Positions 18,567 through 31,946 of a stretch of DNA of 64,000 nucleotides are shown piece after piece. The notes beneath the pieces were generated by a model, which was not told the DNA's origin, made no database searches, and saw nothing but the letters and a program-made list of their open reading frames with translations. Within the stretch, counting starts at the first letter, position 1. The number at the start of each line of letters is the position of its first letter. A program made the position numbers and the translations under genes. The DNA comes from Hydnum rufescens UP504. Its lineage: Eukaryota > Basidiomycota > Agaricomycetes > Cantharellales > Hydnaceae. The stretch covers positions 186,001 through 250,000 of the forward strand of contig MU128945.1 of NCBI GenBank assembly GCA_014904985.1. The letters are read 5' to 3'.

Positions 18567-19667
18567 TTCAATCCTGTTGATCGAGGCCGTGGGGATTCAT
18601 TTCCCCACGGATCTTGTATTCCAGTTCCTCGTCATGATTCCCGCCCTTTTCTCAACCGCCCCCCGGCTTGCATTTCTCACCTCTTTACATTATTCTGCAC
18701 TGGATTTTTCTTTTTTTCTTTCCTCTTCTACGTGTGCTTTGGGAGTAGGTGACATGTGTACGATTATATTATGCTTGGGAGAAAGGGGGGAGGGGGAACC
18801 TTAATAGGATGTCCCCGCATTATGCGCGCCCGGAATCTTTTTTTTTTTTTGGTTTTCCTTCTTTTGGGAAGAATTTGCTCCATCAGTCCCACAGCCCCCG
18901 CAAAAGAATCAAGGATGGGGGGTTCTAGTCTACGGTACTGGAAAGGTATCTGCCAAGTTGGCCTCGATATCGATCTTGCAGGGTCAAATCCTCCGAGCCT
19001 CCCCATCCTGCCCCCTGAGGTGCCGACGCATGGCATGATCTTGGGGGGCGCAAATTCCCATCCCTCCCCCCGCCCCGTTTTCCGCCGCCGAAGCGGAGAC
19101 TGCGTCACCCGTAATAACCAATAGATAGGATAGACAGAGATGGATAGATAGATAGATATAGCCACACACAAGGTAAATGAGTTAAAATTATTGGCCCAAA
19201 GTGTGGGGACAGAGCTGCACTTAGCGATGTCGCCCTTTCCCCTCCGGCCGGCTAGCGATTGAATCAATGGGGCAACTGCGGAAGCGCAATGAAGGGAGAG
19301 GAGAAGGATAGCTAAGATTGGAAAGTCTATTGCTTGAATAGGCGTATTTTTATATTGCCATGTGTACATATTGCGTACATACGCCCTAGTAGGTAGATAA
19401 GTGTTGCAACAGTACAGCCACGCCCCCAGCCGACCCGGCGGCTGATAGAGCCTCCCGCACGCGACGGCGACGGCAGAAGCAGAGCGCCCACCGACTTCGG
19501 ATATCGGCATCCGCCCCGAGGCCGACATATTATTGGACAGTATAAATGACAAGGCACAGGTACATAACGATATGGAGTAAAAGAAATAATCAAAAACACC
19601 CTCCGGATCCTGTATGCCACGCGTTAGTATATGGCACAGAACAAGCAACCTAGTGGATGACCCCTAC
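18567..19667. other. Intergenic between zinc-finger gene and H4
   Basis: A convergent 3' interval. It carries a T run (18837-18851) and a (GATA)n-type microsatellite (about 19120-19160). A 294-codon minus-strand ORF (18764-19648) runs through these repeats. It has no domain and I treat it as chance. Confidence 0.5.
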
Positions 19668-21924
<2,257 letters not shown>

Positions 21925-23187
21925 TCATGATTTAACAGGGAGTAATGTTCGTAATGCCGATAATCGTTCATCTCTGCTACTAGCCTTTTCGAGGGTATCA
22001 TCGAAAGCAGCCCCTGCCACCGCTTTGTTGAACGCGTCCGACTCCACATCTGCGAGTTTATTCCAGTTAGGGGAGGGCGTCGGTTTAATCCAGTCGAAAT
22101 CTTGCACGGCATAATGTTGACTCTCGGACTGGCTCTGAAACTAGGGGTCAATGACTGATACCGGACAATGAAGGGGCGGCACTAGTTCATGATAATATGT
22201 GCGGCTCACATGTATCATAGGCTGAGATAAAGAAGTAGGATAAGGGGCGAATCTGAGCGCGGACGAATGTTCGATCACCGGACGGGACGTGGAGTAGAGG
22301 TGCAAGTCAGTGTTCTTGGAAGTGTGCATTCGGAACTAAGAGAATAAGGGGAATTAGTGACGCAAAACCATCTTGGCTTTAGACTACAGATCAGGACGTC
22401 GCCGACGCAACTTGATGACATCCAACGGCGATGATACAATTCTCGCAGTCATGGACAAGAACGCTTCCTGGGATTACAGGGGCAAGGAGAATGGTGTTCT
22501 TCAAACTTCGAATGTGCAGAGCGGTAATTTGGAATGAAGACTTGTCGGAAGTTGCGGCGGCTTCGGGGGCCGAGGATAGTGTAGGAACAAGGTCAACCAC
22601 GCACGAGTCAAGATGGCCTATGAAGAGAGACGAAAAGCCGGCAATCCTTCATCGCGGCTATCAACGGAGTGCAGAGATAATATTTCGTTGTTGCGATAGG
22701 ATATCGAAAGCTGAGATGTCGGACTCGCGGAGGGGACATTGGGCTCAGTAATTGTAGTAGTCTCTAAGGGGGAGGGACCATCTATCGGAGGAGAAGACTC
22801 CTTGTTTACGGGAGGCTTGACACGCTTGAAGGCGAAACGGGATTTTGGCGTCACAGATTCACGAATGCTCTGGATCTGCTGGTCAAGTGTCTTGAGTTGC
22901 TGAATTGCAAGAAATGAGATCCAGAGCCGAAAAGTGGAGCACCGCACACCTCACAGCATCGCACTGTCGCTGGTCGTATGAGGCTAGGAAAGGTGTGGCA
23001 TCGACGAGGTCCTTCCTCATTCGCGCCACACGCTGCATCAGCTCTTTCACATTGGCGTTCGGACCGATGCTACCGGATATTTCTATGAGCCAGAATAAGA
23101 ATCCAACTACAGCGGTATAGATATGTTGCTGTCACCCTCTCGTTGATTCTTGAAGGAGTGGAGAAACGGAGTGGATTGTTCGCTCAT
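21925..23187 (-). CDS. Tubulin-folding cofactor C (TBCC)
   Basis: Acts with cofactors D and E as a GTPase activator in releasing folded alpha/beta-tubulin dimers. From ATG 23187 the start is MSEQSTPFLHSFKNQRE. After an intron comes SIGPNANVKELMQRVARMRK, then PFLASYDQRQCDAV, the helical spectrin-like N-domain, and LKTLDQQIQSIRESV. The beta-helix C-CAP/TBCC domain follows: ITALHIRSLKNTILLAPVIP, GSVLVHDCENCIIAVGCHQ and FRMHTSKNTDLHLYSTSRP. The last exon reads SPNWNKLADVESDAF, ending LLPVKS at 21925. The catalytic Arg is expected at the RMHTS position, where an Arg is present. It is divergent from SPT5, with 68 bp between the ATGs. Confidence 0.9.
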
Positions 23188-23255
23188 TACGTAATTCCTT
23201 TGTGACCGGTGTTTGCCGTTCAATAGCGCCTCTTCAGAACTGACTTTAATCGTCA
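23188..23255. promoter_or_regulatory. 68-bp divergent promoter, TBCC / SPT5
   Basis: Only 68 bp separate the two ATGs, so transcription of both genes must start within this interval or inside the opposite gene's leader or exon. No TATA box is seen. Confidence 0.6.
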
Positions 23256-26200
23256 ATGTCAGAGGATCTTCCTGAAGATTATGACCAATATAGTCGAGGG
23301 GACGAGGAAATGCCCGACGACGGTGCTCTGAATCCACGTATGGGCAGGGTTGGTGATTGCTTCCTTCGTACGGAGGGCTGTACTTATGGTCTATTCACTA
23401 GGCTGCCAATGTCATTGGTGAGGATGACGATGACGAGGAGGAGGAAGAGGAGGATGATGATGATGAAGACGAGGAGGATGAGGAGGATGGCCCCAGTAGG
23501 AAGCGGCAAAAGGTAAGTAGAACATAATAGCTCAGTTACGGACTATATTTGACAGATATATATCCAGCGCAACAAGAAAGTTGCGAATAAATATCTCGAT
23601 GTCGAAGCCGAAGTCGACAATGACGATGAGGATCTTGACGAGGACGATGATGACCTCAAAGACACCCGAGACTTTATCGAAGCCGACGATCCATCTCTTG
23701 AGACCAGCGATAGTCGGCGACGGATTCTGGCTGACCACCATCGTTTGGATCGGCAACAAGAGGCTATTATTGACCAGGATGCCGAGGCAATGGCTCGGAG
23801 ACTCAAAGAACGCTATGCACGACCAGCAGCCGCAGCTCGTTATATGGGCGACGAGGACCACGTCCCTCAACGTCTCCTAATGCCTAGCGTGAAGGATGCA
23901 TTCCTATGGCAAATTCGAGTCAAGGTATAATTTGCCCCTTTTCCCCTTCCCACTTCATCGTATGCACACTCAATTTGTGATTGTCTCTAGCCCGGACGGG
24001 AGAAAGATATAGTCTTCAGCCTCATGCGAAAATATTTGGAAAAGGAGTTTTCCCCCAACAATTCTCTTGACATTTATTCGGCTTTCTATCGCGACTCCCT
24101 GCCTGGCATGATATACGTTGAGGCCAGAAATGAGAAGCAAGTCCACCATGCCGTATCCGGTCTTGTCGGCGTATACCCAAGTCGAGGTTTCGTTCTCGTT
24201 CCAATAGACGAAATGGCTAGCCTTCTTAAGATCAAAAAACAACAAACTACGATTACTCCCGGTAGCTGGATCCGGATCAAACGTGGAAAGTACGCTGGGG
24301 ATTTAGCGCAAGTCCTTGACGTCACGGATAACGGGGAAGATGCTGGTCTCAAATTCATCCCTCGTATCGATCTCACGCCGAAGGAAAATGATTCGCTCAA
24401 GCGCAAGAAGGGCGCGCTCTCATCTTCCATTGGCCTATCACGTCCTCCGCAACGATTGTTCAACATCGAAGAGGTCACGAAGGTCTACGGGCAGCGTTCA
24501 TGTGTGCGCCGTAATAACGGCGAATACGTCTTCAACGGTGATACGTACCGAAATGGCTTCCTTGAAAAGGACATCAAGATTCACGGTATCCTCACTGAGA
24601 ACGTCAATCCTACGCTGGACGAAATCACCGCCTTTCAAGCCGCGAACGAGGATACGGAAGATGGCGGGCCTCTCAGCACTACGCTCGATCTGTCGATTAT
24701 CGCAGACGCCGCCAAGAAAGCAGCTACCGCAGTGCTCCAGCCGGGTGATCATGTCGAGGTCTTCGAGGGCGAGCAGATTGGTGTGGATGGTATCGTCGAG
24801 TCCATTCGAGACGACATTGTAGTATTACGGGCAAAAGTTCTTGATCACGGTGATCAGAGGATTGAGGTGCCTGCAGCGAGCGTGCGCAAACGATTCAAAC
24901 CTGGAGATCACGTCAAAGTCATGGCTGGAAAGAACGCCGACGAGACCGGTCTTGTCGTGGCGGTAAATGGGGATGTGGTCTCTATTTGGTCCGACGTCTC
25001 CAGTCAGGAGGTGAGTTACGGCACCTTCCTAGTGTAGCTTGGGTGCCAATCTCACTGGCGATAGGTCACTGTATTCTCCAAAGACGTCCGAGAAGCTGCA
25101 GAGGTTGGTAGCGGTACTAACGTTGTCGGGCAATACGAACTTCACGACCTTGTTCAATTGGAGTGAGTTATACTTATCTCTTTTAACTAAAGTGCCTATT
25201 TTTATCTGTTCTACTGTCCAGTCAACAAACTGTGGGCGTGATTTTCAAGACCGAACGAGTGTCATTCCGCGTGCTGGATCAGAACGGTGCAGTACGCCAC
25301 GTGCAGCCCCATCAGATTACTATGCGAAGAGATTCTTCGCGGGCAGTCGCCACCGACGCTGAAGGGCATCCTATCCGAGTCCAGGATACTTTAAAGGAAG
25401 TGGAAGGCGAGGTAAGTCCATGCGAATGAATACGGGTTCAACGCGAGCATCTCCCTAATGCAAATATCTATCGATTTAGCGCCGGAGAGGAACAGTGCTT
25501 CATATCCATCAATCCCAATATGCTTCCTTCACAATCGCGAATTGACAGAGCACGGGGGAGTGTTTGTCGCTCGCTGTCGTGCGCTCGCTTCGCTGGCGCC
25601 CAAAGGAGGTCCGTCTGGTCGTGCGGGTGTTGATCTGTCCTCGATGAATCCGGCGGTTACGGGTGGAGCGGTGGGTGGCATAGTCGGTTCCGGTTTGATG
25701 GGTCGTGCCCCTCGAGACCGACTCGCTAACACGCCCGTGATGGTGGTTAAAGGCGAGTTCAAGGGATATATGGGCACTATTAAGGATACAAATGGCAACA
25801 TGGCTCGAGTGGAATTACTCACAAATAACAAGGTTATCTCAATCGACAAGTCCAAGCTGAAGCAGAAAGTGTAAGTCTATGGTCTCCTTTACCCATATTC
25901 AGGAGATGTCTGTCTGACCGTCATGGTGCAATTTGCAGGTCCACCACAAATACATGGGAACCCCTGGACTCGGTCTTCAATGGACGTCCTTTCCAGCGCG
26001 ACTATTCGATGCTCCTCCCAGCGGGTTCCCACAACGTGGCGGTTACGGCAATGGCACCGCGAACCCTTATATGTCCTCGAATGGCGGACGAACACCAGGG
26101 CAAGGTATAACAGGTCGGACTCCCAATCCTCATAGCTGGTGGACGGACACCAGGGTGGAATCAAGCGGTCACACCAAACCCATATGCAGCTGGGAGTCGA

Positions 26201-27560
26201 ACACCCGGTTGGGCTGCGGCTGTCACGCCTAACCCGTATGCCAATCAGGGAGGGAGAACTCCCGGATGGGGTGCGGTCACACCTAATCCATACGCAAAGA
26301 GCCCCCCCAGAGCTTCCACTGCCGGAGATAATTCCATGGGGCGATCCGTCCCCTACGTGGAATGGTGACGCAGCAACTACTAGCGGGTTTGGTGGCAACA
26401 CCCCTGCTCGTCAAGTTGATCCGCAATCTCCGGCCGTCGACACATGGGGTGATAATCCTCTGGAATGGGTAAGCACACGCCTCGTACTTTTTGCTGTCAA
26501 GCATGGTGGTCTCAGTGAGTCGATGGGTTTTAATAACAGGCTGAGACGCCTTCAGCCGCCACGCCGTATACATCTGCTCCCACACCTTTCAGTGCTCCCA
26601 CGCCAGGGGCTGGATTAGGTGGAGCGACACCGTATCCCAGAGTCTGCCCCTACACCGGCTGCTCATGCGTCACAAACGCCTCGAGGTCATTACCCAAGTA
26701 CGCCTGGCGGAGCGATGACACCATATCTTGGTGAAGGCGAGCGTTCGTTTGGTTCTTCGGGGAAAACGCTTATCTGTAAGTCGGTCATGCTTGGTTTCTT
26801 TTCTTTTATTTTATTTTATCTCGCTCCATACGACACACGGTTGATCCTTTTCGCTCTTACGACAGTATTGACGAAGGATTGGTTGGTCACATGTCATCGG
26901 ATGGCACAATCGAATGGGAAAAATCTCGGATTTCATGCAACTTTCGATTCACTTGGAGCATGGCGAAATGGGGAATTTGATGGAAATACGGCTGTTGTGA
27001 CGAACGTGATCGAGATCCCAGACCCGAACTCGATAATCGCGAGTACGGCTACGGCATTCTTCGAGGGATCACGGGAGGAATTTTCAGGCGTCCCAGTTGA
27101 ATATTTCAAGCCTGTGCATCCGGTAATGGGGAAGGCAAACGCTGGTCCCTGCTTCGAGACTTCCGGTAAATTTATGGGGAATCTTGTCAGAATAACTGAC
27201 TCGGATAGGGATACTGGGGAGTTCACGGTGGACTTTTACGACGAGATCGAACGGGCGAAGAACTCTCTGTTTGCCACTTACCGTCCTAATGAGCTGGTCT
27301 TCGCGGAGTCGCACTATAGGCCAACTGGGTCAGCGTGGATTTGCTTTTCTCGATATTTGTGCATTCATATGTTGCGGTTTGCTTGGGTAAAAATAAAGAA
27401 ATCATGCGCAATTGAGTGGGAGCCAAAATTAAGAGTGACCGATTACGATGCCCCAGTCACCCCTGATGGAAGCCTCTATTTGTACTGGGTACGATCGAGT
27501 TTGGCAACAAAAAAAAAACAGACAAGTCCAAAATTGTTTCTAACAACAGAAAGAGAATGA
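23256..27560 (+). CDS. Transcription elongation factor SPT5
   Basis: The large subunit of the Spt4/Spt5 (DSIF) elongation factor that clamps RNA polymerase II. ATG 23256 gives MSEDLPEDYDQY and a very acidic N-terminus (about 23420-23510). The NGN domain starts at DAFLWQIRVKPGREKDIVFS (about 23897-24030) and includes PGMIYVEARNEKQV. KOW domains follow: TPGSWIRIKRGKYAGDLAQV, PGDHVEVFEGEQIGVDGIV, PGDHVKVMAGKNADETGLV and NTPVMVVKGEFKGYMGTIKD. The C-terminal repeat region (about 26040-26330) has units such as GGRTPGWGAVTPNPYA, the CDK9-type phosphorylation substrate. A final KOW-like region lies at about 26990-27310. Within the repeat region the frame changes at least three times (near 26135, 26302-26308, 26636-26638), and the true 3' end is uncertain. 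Confidence 0.92.
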
Positions 27561-27620
27561 TACCCTCCATATGCACCTCTCTCGCGAACTTTGTCCCTTC
27601 TCCCTCCTTCAGTTTCTGCT

Positions 27621-28280
27621 TCACAAGCATAAACCTCGATCTTCGGGAAAGGTTCCCCTGAAGGCCATTCCTACACACAGCACGTCCTCGGTGTGAAGGA
27701 ACCTCGAAGCGAGCAAGCCCAGGGATGTGAAAACCGGGGGCAACGGATTGCTGCGGCCCGGTTCGCCGGAGCGTTGCTGCTGCTGAGTTGCGCAATGCAA
27801 TGGGGTGCGCGAATCAAGGGCACGAAGAGGGGGTGGAGTAGTTTCGTTGATGACGGGGGCGGCCCCCGCGGCGGGCGTCGCTACCTCGTCTACCCGGCAT
27901 AGAGAGGTATGATCGGAGGGTCCGGCGGGGGGCCACAATGTGGCTGCTGATTGCCTGGGACGAGGACGGGGAGTAGGGATAAACATCTCCCATTCGCCAT
28001 GCGATTCCCATCGACCCAGAAGCGTAGAGTTGGGAGCACGCCGGGCAGTATTTTCATGTGAGTCGGAGAAGGAGACGGCGGAGGGGTAATGGCGAAGCTC
28101 CGGGGTTGTATTAGGGGGTGGTGATTTTGGCAAAGGCCCCCCTCGTCGATGGGAATTCTCGCTAACGGTGCGCTGTGTTCGATAGGCTGAGTCGTGGATG
28201 TAATGAGGCGGGGGAGTGGTGGCGGAGAAAATCTTTGCCACTGAGGCCTTGGGATATTTCTTGATCACTCCGAAATACAT
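27621..28280 (-). CDS. Hypothetical Pro-rich ORF
   Basis: An ATG-started 219-codon ORF opening MYFGVIKKYPKASVAKIF, then rich in Pro, Arg and Ser. In the same frame upstream the reading stays open with RRTRFRPINEGF, so the ATG may be internal to a longer exon. No family is recognised. It converges on SPT5 with about 60 bp between the stops. It may be the C-terminal exon of an orphan gene, or a chance ORF in GC-rich DNA. Confidence 0.3.
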   Translation of the reverse strand: MYFGVIKKYPKASVAKIFSATTPPPHYIHDSAYRTQRTVSENSHRRGGPLPKSPPPNTTPELRHYPSAVSFSDSHENTARRAPNSTLLGRWESHGEWEMFIPTPRPRPRQSAATLWPPAGPSDHTSLCRVDEVATPAAGAAPVINETTPPPLRALDSRTPLHCATQQQQRSGEPGRSNPLPPVFTSLGLLASRFLHTEDVLCVGMAFRGTFPEDRGLCL

Positions 28281-29205
28281 GAATCCCTCGTTGATGGGTC
28301 TGAATCGCGTGCGCCTAGGATTCTGGAGGGATACGGGGATGGCGAAGGAACAATAGAAGGCGTGAAGCGGTCTGCCGTGCTATGGTCCTATAGCGGTTAA
28401 AAGGATGTGGTTAGAGTGGCGGTGCACAAGACGAGATCCGTGGCAAGAAAAAGCTGTTGACTAGGGGGATCCACTGGCAGCTACATGGTCTTGGAAAAGA
28501 CCCAGATATATATCTGGACGGACCATGATGTGTGGCCCAAAGCTCAAAACAATGCGCAAATTTGAGGCGAGAGATGGAAAAATCGAGCGGTACCATCAGG
28601 TCCAGGTGGCAACCTTTGCAAGCCAGAGTAATTTGAGGTCAGAAGATTAGACCCGCACCACATCGTAAAGCCATAGCAGAAGCCGGAGCGACAAGGCAAA
28701 GTCCTGAAATGGGAATATATGCCACCTGGTTCATCGGTGGCGAACAGACATATGCGGATTGAAAATGGGATTGCTCTGAGGGACCGCATGTTCATACAAG
28801 CCCCGTTCTTCAGGTGGGTGAGCCATGAGAGACGTGTGGTTAGACGTGCCGGAATCGTCGTAGGGGTGGCACCTAATGATATGAAAGGGGGGGTTGCATG
28901 CGTGGCGACAAAGCGCACTGCAGTTGTCCTGCAATGACACCGGTCTGGGCATGGAAAAATGGGATTTCGCGGACTTGCAGTTTCGATTTAGGAGGACGAA
29001 TACTGTACATAGACCTGTAGTCGGGGCGGCCGTCCAGGACCAACATGATGCAAATCCATGCGCGCTGGATAGGCATTTCTCGAGGCTTGTGATTCCCTCG
29101 CCAATCTCACAAAGCGAACAAGGACAATTCGTTGGCGATACAGAAACGGCCTCCCAGTTCTGTTGCGGTTGTTGCCGAAAGGTGCTGAGAGTGTCGATCG
29201 TAACC
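28281..29205. other. Upstream region of the Rec114-like gene
   Basis: No gene is recognised. Overlapping ORFs on both strands (28544-29207) have no family resemblance and look like shadows of each other. Confidence 0.4.
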
Positions 29206-30854
29206 ATGGAACGTTACCTCCGCACAAAGTCGACCACGTACAGTCTTGCATCGTATTCTCGTGCCCATGACTATGATGTACCCCAGGCTGATAAAACAAC
29301 TGCTCAGTGGAAGGATACGTGGATTCATCGCGCTTTGCATGTCGCGCTTGACGAAGTCACCACCGAGGGCAACGAGACATTGACAACCCTGCGCTTGCGT
29401 GTCATTACAAGTGGTTCTGGCGCACATCCATCTGGATCCTCGTCTCAGCCCCCCCATGACCAAGTCCACGTAATGCGTGCCGGGGTTCTCCTTCAATGAC
29501 TTGTCTAAATTCGCTTTCACAGGAAGATATCGACCTTACTATGTTCCAGCAATTGCTTAAAAACGCCTCGTCACGCAAAGTTATAGATCAGAACGGCCTG
29601 CCTATCAGAGTGGCATTTCGTGGATGTCAAGTCGTCTTCCGCTATCAACATCCTATTTTACCGCCTACCCCAGCGTCGGTAGTGCGTCATGTCTCTGCAT
29701 AACTAACCTCTGTTGTTCACCAAGCCTGTCTTAAGGTCTATCGTCGCTTCCAGCTAATGTTTACTACGACGGCCGATGTATCTAAATTCGTCGCCAGTAT
29801 TCGTCGTGTATGTCAATGTACTGATCACTCGGATGAAGCAAAAGCAACCCGCAAGAAGAAAGCTCCAGCTGCGTCCATGCATCCCCCGGTTTTTGGCTCT
29901 GGCAATATACCTCCTTCAACACATGCTTATCATACACACCATGAAGTCGAATCGTCTTCCGATCACTATCCTCCATCTTCACAGCGTCAATTGAGACCCG
30001 CGTCTCCTATTTCAGTGTCGTCGTACCGTATGCCTTCTTCGTCTCCTGTTGAGAGCCAGCCTTTCTTTGGCCCAGCCTCTGCCCATCCCATCCCGGCAAT
30101 GTACTTGCAAGAACAAGGTGGAATATCCCAGGGTGATCGACTTGGAAGAAGATATACCCCTGCTTCTCGTGCCGAGACCAGAGATCCTTCCCCGGCATGT
30201 TTTGATCCGCCCTGGCACGCTTCAATCATGGAAGAGGATTCTCAGTATTCCCAGAATGACTATGCCGATTATGGAAGGTCTCAGCGGTCTTCCAACAGTG
30301 GCCAATCCCTTACGGATTCGACCCCCGGTCCGACTCCAGTTCCATCGGCCTCTACCTCGAAGATAGACGGGCCGACTACGGGACTGGGGGCGCGTTCCGG
30401 CATCTATAGGGATCACACACCCACAAAAATGCCCACTGTTCGTCTGCTCAATATCCCTTCGCCTTTTATGTTAGTCGATCTAATTTTCCATCCGAGGAAG
30501 GTCACTGGCTCCGCACCTGTGAAAGCTACGGATGATCCGTCCGTCGAGGACGCTTTTAACGCCAAACCTGGACAACATTCTGACGCGCGGCCCCCGCCCA
30601 CACTTGTCGAGTCTATCTCTGCTGCTCTAGCCTCCACAAACAATCCTCTGAAGTCGCTTTCTACGTCGGAAATGAATCGTATCATTTTCGAAGTGGTGTC
30701 TGGAGATGGATTTGCTGAATTGGTGCGTGGCTTGTCTCTTCTCGTCCGCTTTCTAGCGAGTGCCGTTGCCAACGATTTGATTACTGACGGAAAACGGGGA
30801 AATTGCGTGTCCTAGTTGGAGACTGTACAGGCCGCCTTGAAGATTCCAATCTGA
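29206..30854 (+). CDS. Candidate Rec114-like meiotic recombination protein
   Basis: From ATG 29206 the first exon reads MERYLRTKSTTYSLASYSR, then W-rich TAQWKDTWIHRALHVALDEV. An in-phase intron (about 29473-29521) leads to EDIDLTMFQQLLKNA and VAFRGCQVVFRYQHP, and a second (about 29678-29733) to VYRRFQLMFTTTADVSKFV and SIRRVCQC. This order (RYAR-like start, beta strands, then a strand-helix RFQxxF...VxQC) resembles the PH-like domain of Rec114, which with Mei4 activates Spo11 breaks. A long disordered Ser/Pro middle follows. After an intron whose acceptor is at about 30813, the C-terminal helix reads IIFEVVSGDGFAELLETVQ and ends AALKIPI at TGA 30852-30854, resembling the Rec114 helix that binds Mei4. 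Identity is low; this is inference from layout. Alternative: an unrelated fungal PH-like protein. Confidence 0.45.
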
Positions 30855-31514
30855 ACATCGATGCCTGGCAATCTGGATTCTTTGCGATAGAAGCTATGAC
30901 AGCTGAGAGAAGACCAGCTCCAAGTTGCCCTCTGATTCACGTCTCTCATGTCTTGTGACTTCACTTTCGAAATGGCCCTTGATGCCACAAGATACGGCCT
31001 TAGTTACCCATATTACTATACAGTGTACCCAGTATTCCGCGCTCATTTCCCGACCATTATTGTGAGTCACACGCCAAATACAGTGAATCAAGGCCCTGCA
31101 CAGCCACCCCCACACTGTTTGCGGGGCATTCACCGCTGGCGAAGAGAGCGCCGACACCGCTCATGGGCAACGAAGTGTTGGATGCGTGGGGGACGCTAAA
31201 CTTGCGACCACTCGCGGTCCTCTCGGTCTTCTATGGCCTTGATATATCCTCTAAAGGGGGGTCAACGGGTTGTGTGCCGCATCCTAAATGGAGCAATCCC
31301 GGGGCGGTGGAAACAGCCTGTGTGGTGGGAAGACGTGTAATTACTCATGATCTTGGGATGTGCTTGTGTGGGTGTGATGCAATAAGCAAAGTGTCCAGCT
31401 GACCATTCCGACCATTTAAAAAGGATTCCTTGTTTCCAACTTCCCAACCAAGTAACTACTCACATCGCCTCGCTCTATCCTTCTCCTACCACACTCTCAG
31501 TCTCATCAACCAGC
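30855..31514. promoter_or_regulatory. Intergenic with TATA-like element for the downstream gene
   Basis: No gene is seen. TTTAAAAAG at 31415-31423 lies about 92-100 bp before the ATG at 31515, and a CT-rich leader (31468-31500) precedes the start, typical of a highly expressed fungal gene. Confidence 0.4.
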
Positions 31515-31946
31515 ATGACTCGCACTGCTAGAGCTATCTATCCCCGTGCTCTCACCAGAGACAGGTACGCCTGACGATCAGAGTACCCGTTGCTATGGTG
31601 CTACTGCCTTGAACCACCCACTAGATCCGAATCCAAGAGCGGTCTAGACAAGTCGCTCTCCAAGCACGGCGCAGGAAATCACAACTGGGGTTCGCTTCAG
31701 GACGAGACTCACCAGGTCGAGGACGCAGTCGAGTACTACTCAGCAGACGAGTATGCGGATACTGCTTCTACTGTCGAGTCCTCTTCCACTCAGGGCGACG
31801 ACGCCTCCAAAGCTCAGCCCCAGAACAACGCCCCTCAGCAACAGCAGAAGAGGCGTGCGAGCATCAGTATCACTGATGCTGACCGTGCCTCCGCTCGCTC
31901 TTTCCGTACTCGCTCGTTCAAGGACCGTCCGGACAGTGAGTACTAG
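31515..31946 (+). CDS. Small Stm1/HABP4 (PAI-RBP1)-like protein
   Basis: A two-exon gene. MTRTARAIYPRALTRDR is spliced in phase over a 56-nt intron (about 31565-31620) to SESKSGLDKSLSKHGAGNHN and then WGS. The KSGxDKSxxKxGAGxHNWG block matches the short motif shared by fungal Stm1-like/hyaluronan-mRNA-binding family proteins, which bind ribosomes or RNA. The rest is acidic and Gln-rich (QPQNNAPQQQQKRR) and ends SFKDRPDSEY at TAG 31944-31946. The protein is about 120-130 residues and probably disordered. The motif gives the family; the function here is inferred. Confidence 0.6.

Noticed and set aside
18764..19648. A 294-codon minus-strand ORF
   Set aside because: It runs through a microsatellite and poly-pyrimidine tracts, shows no domain, and lies in a convergent 3' interval; it looks like chance.
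27693..29520. Multiple overlapping ORFs between SPT5 and the Rec114-like gene
   Set aside because: Apart from the ATG-started minus ORF at 27621-28280, listed with low confidence, they overlap each other on both strands and carry no motif.
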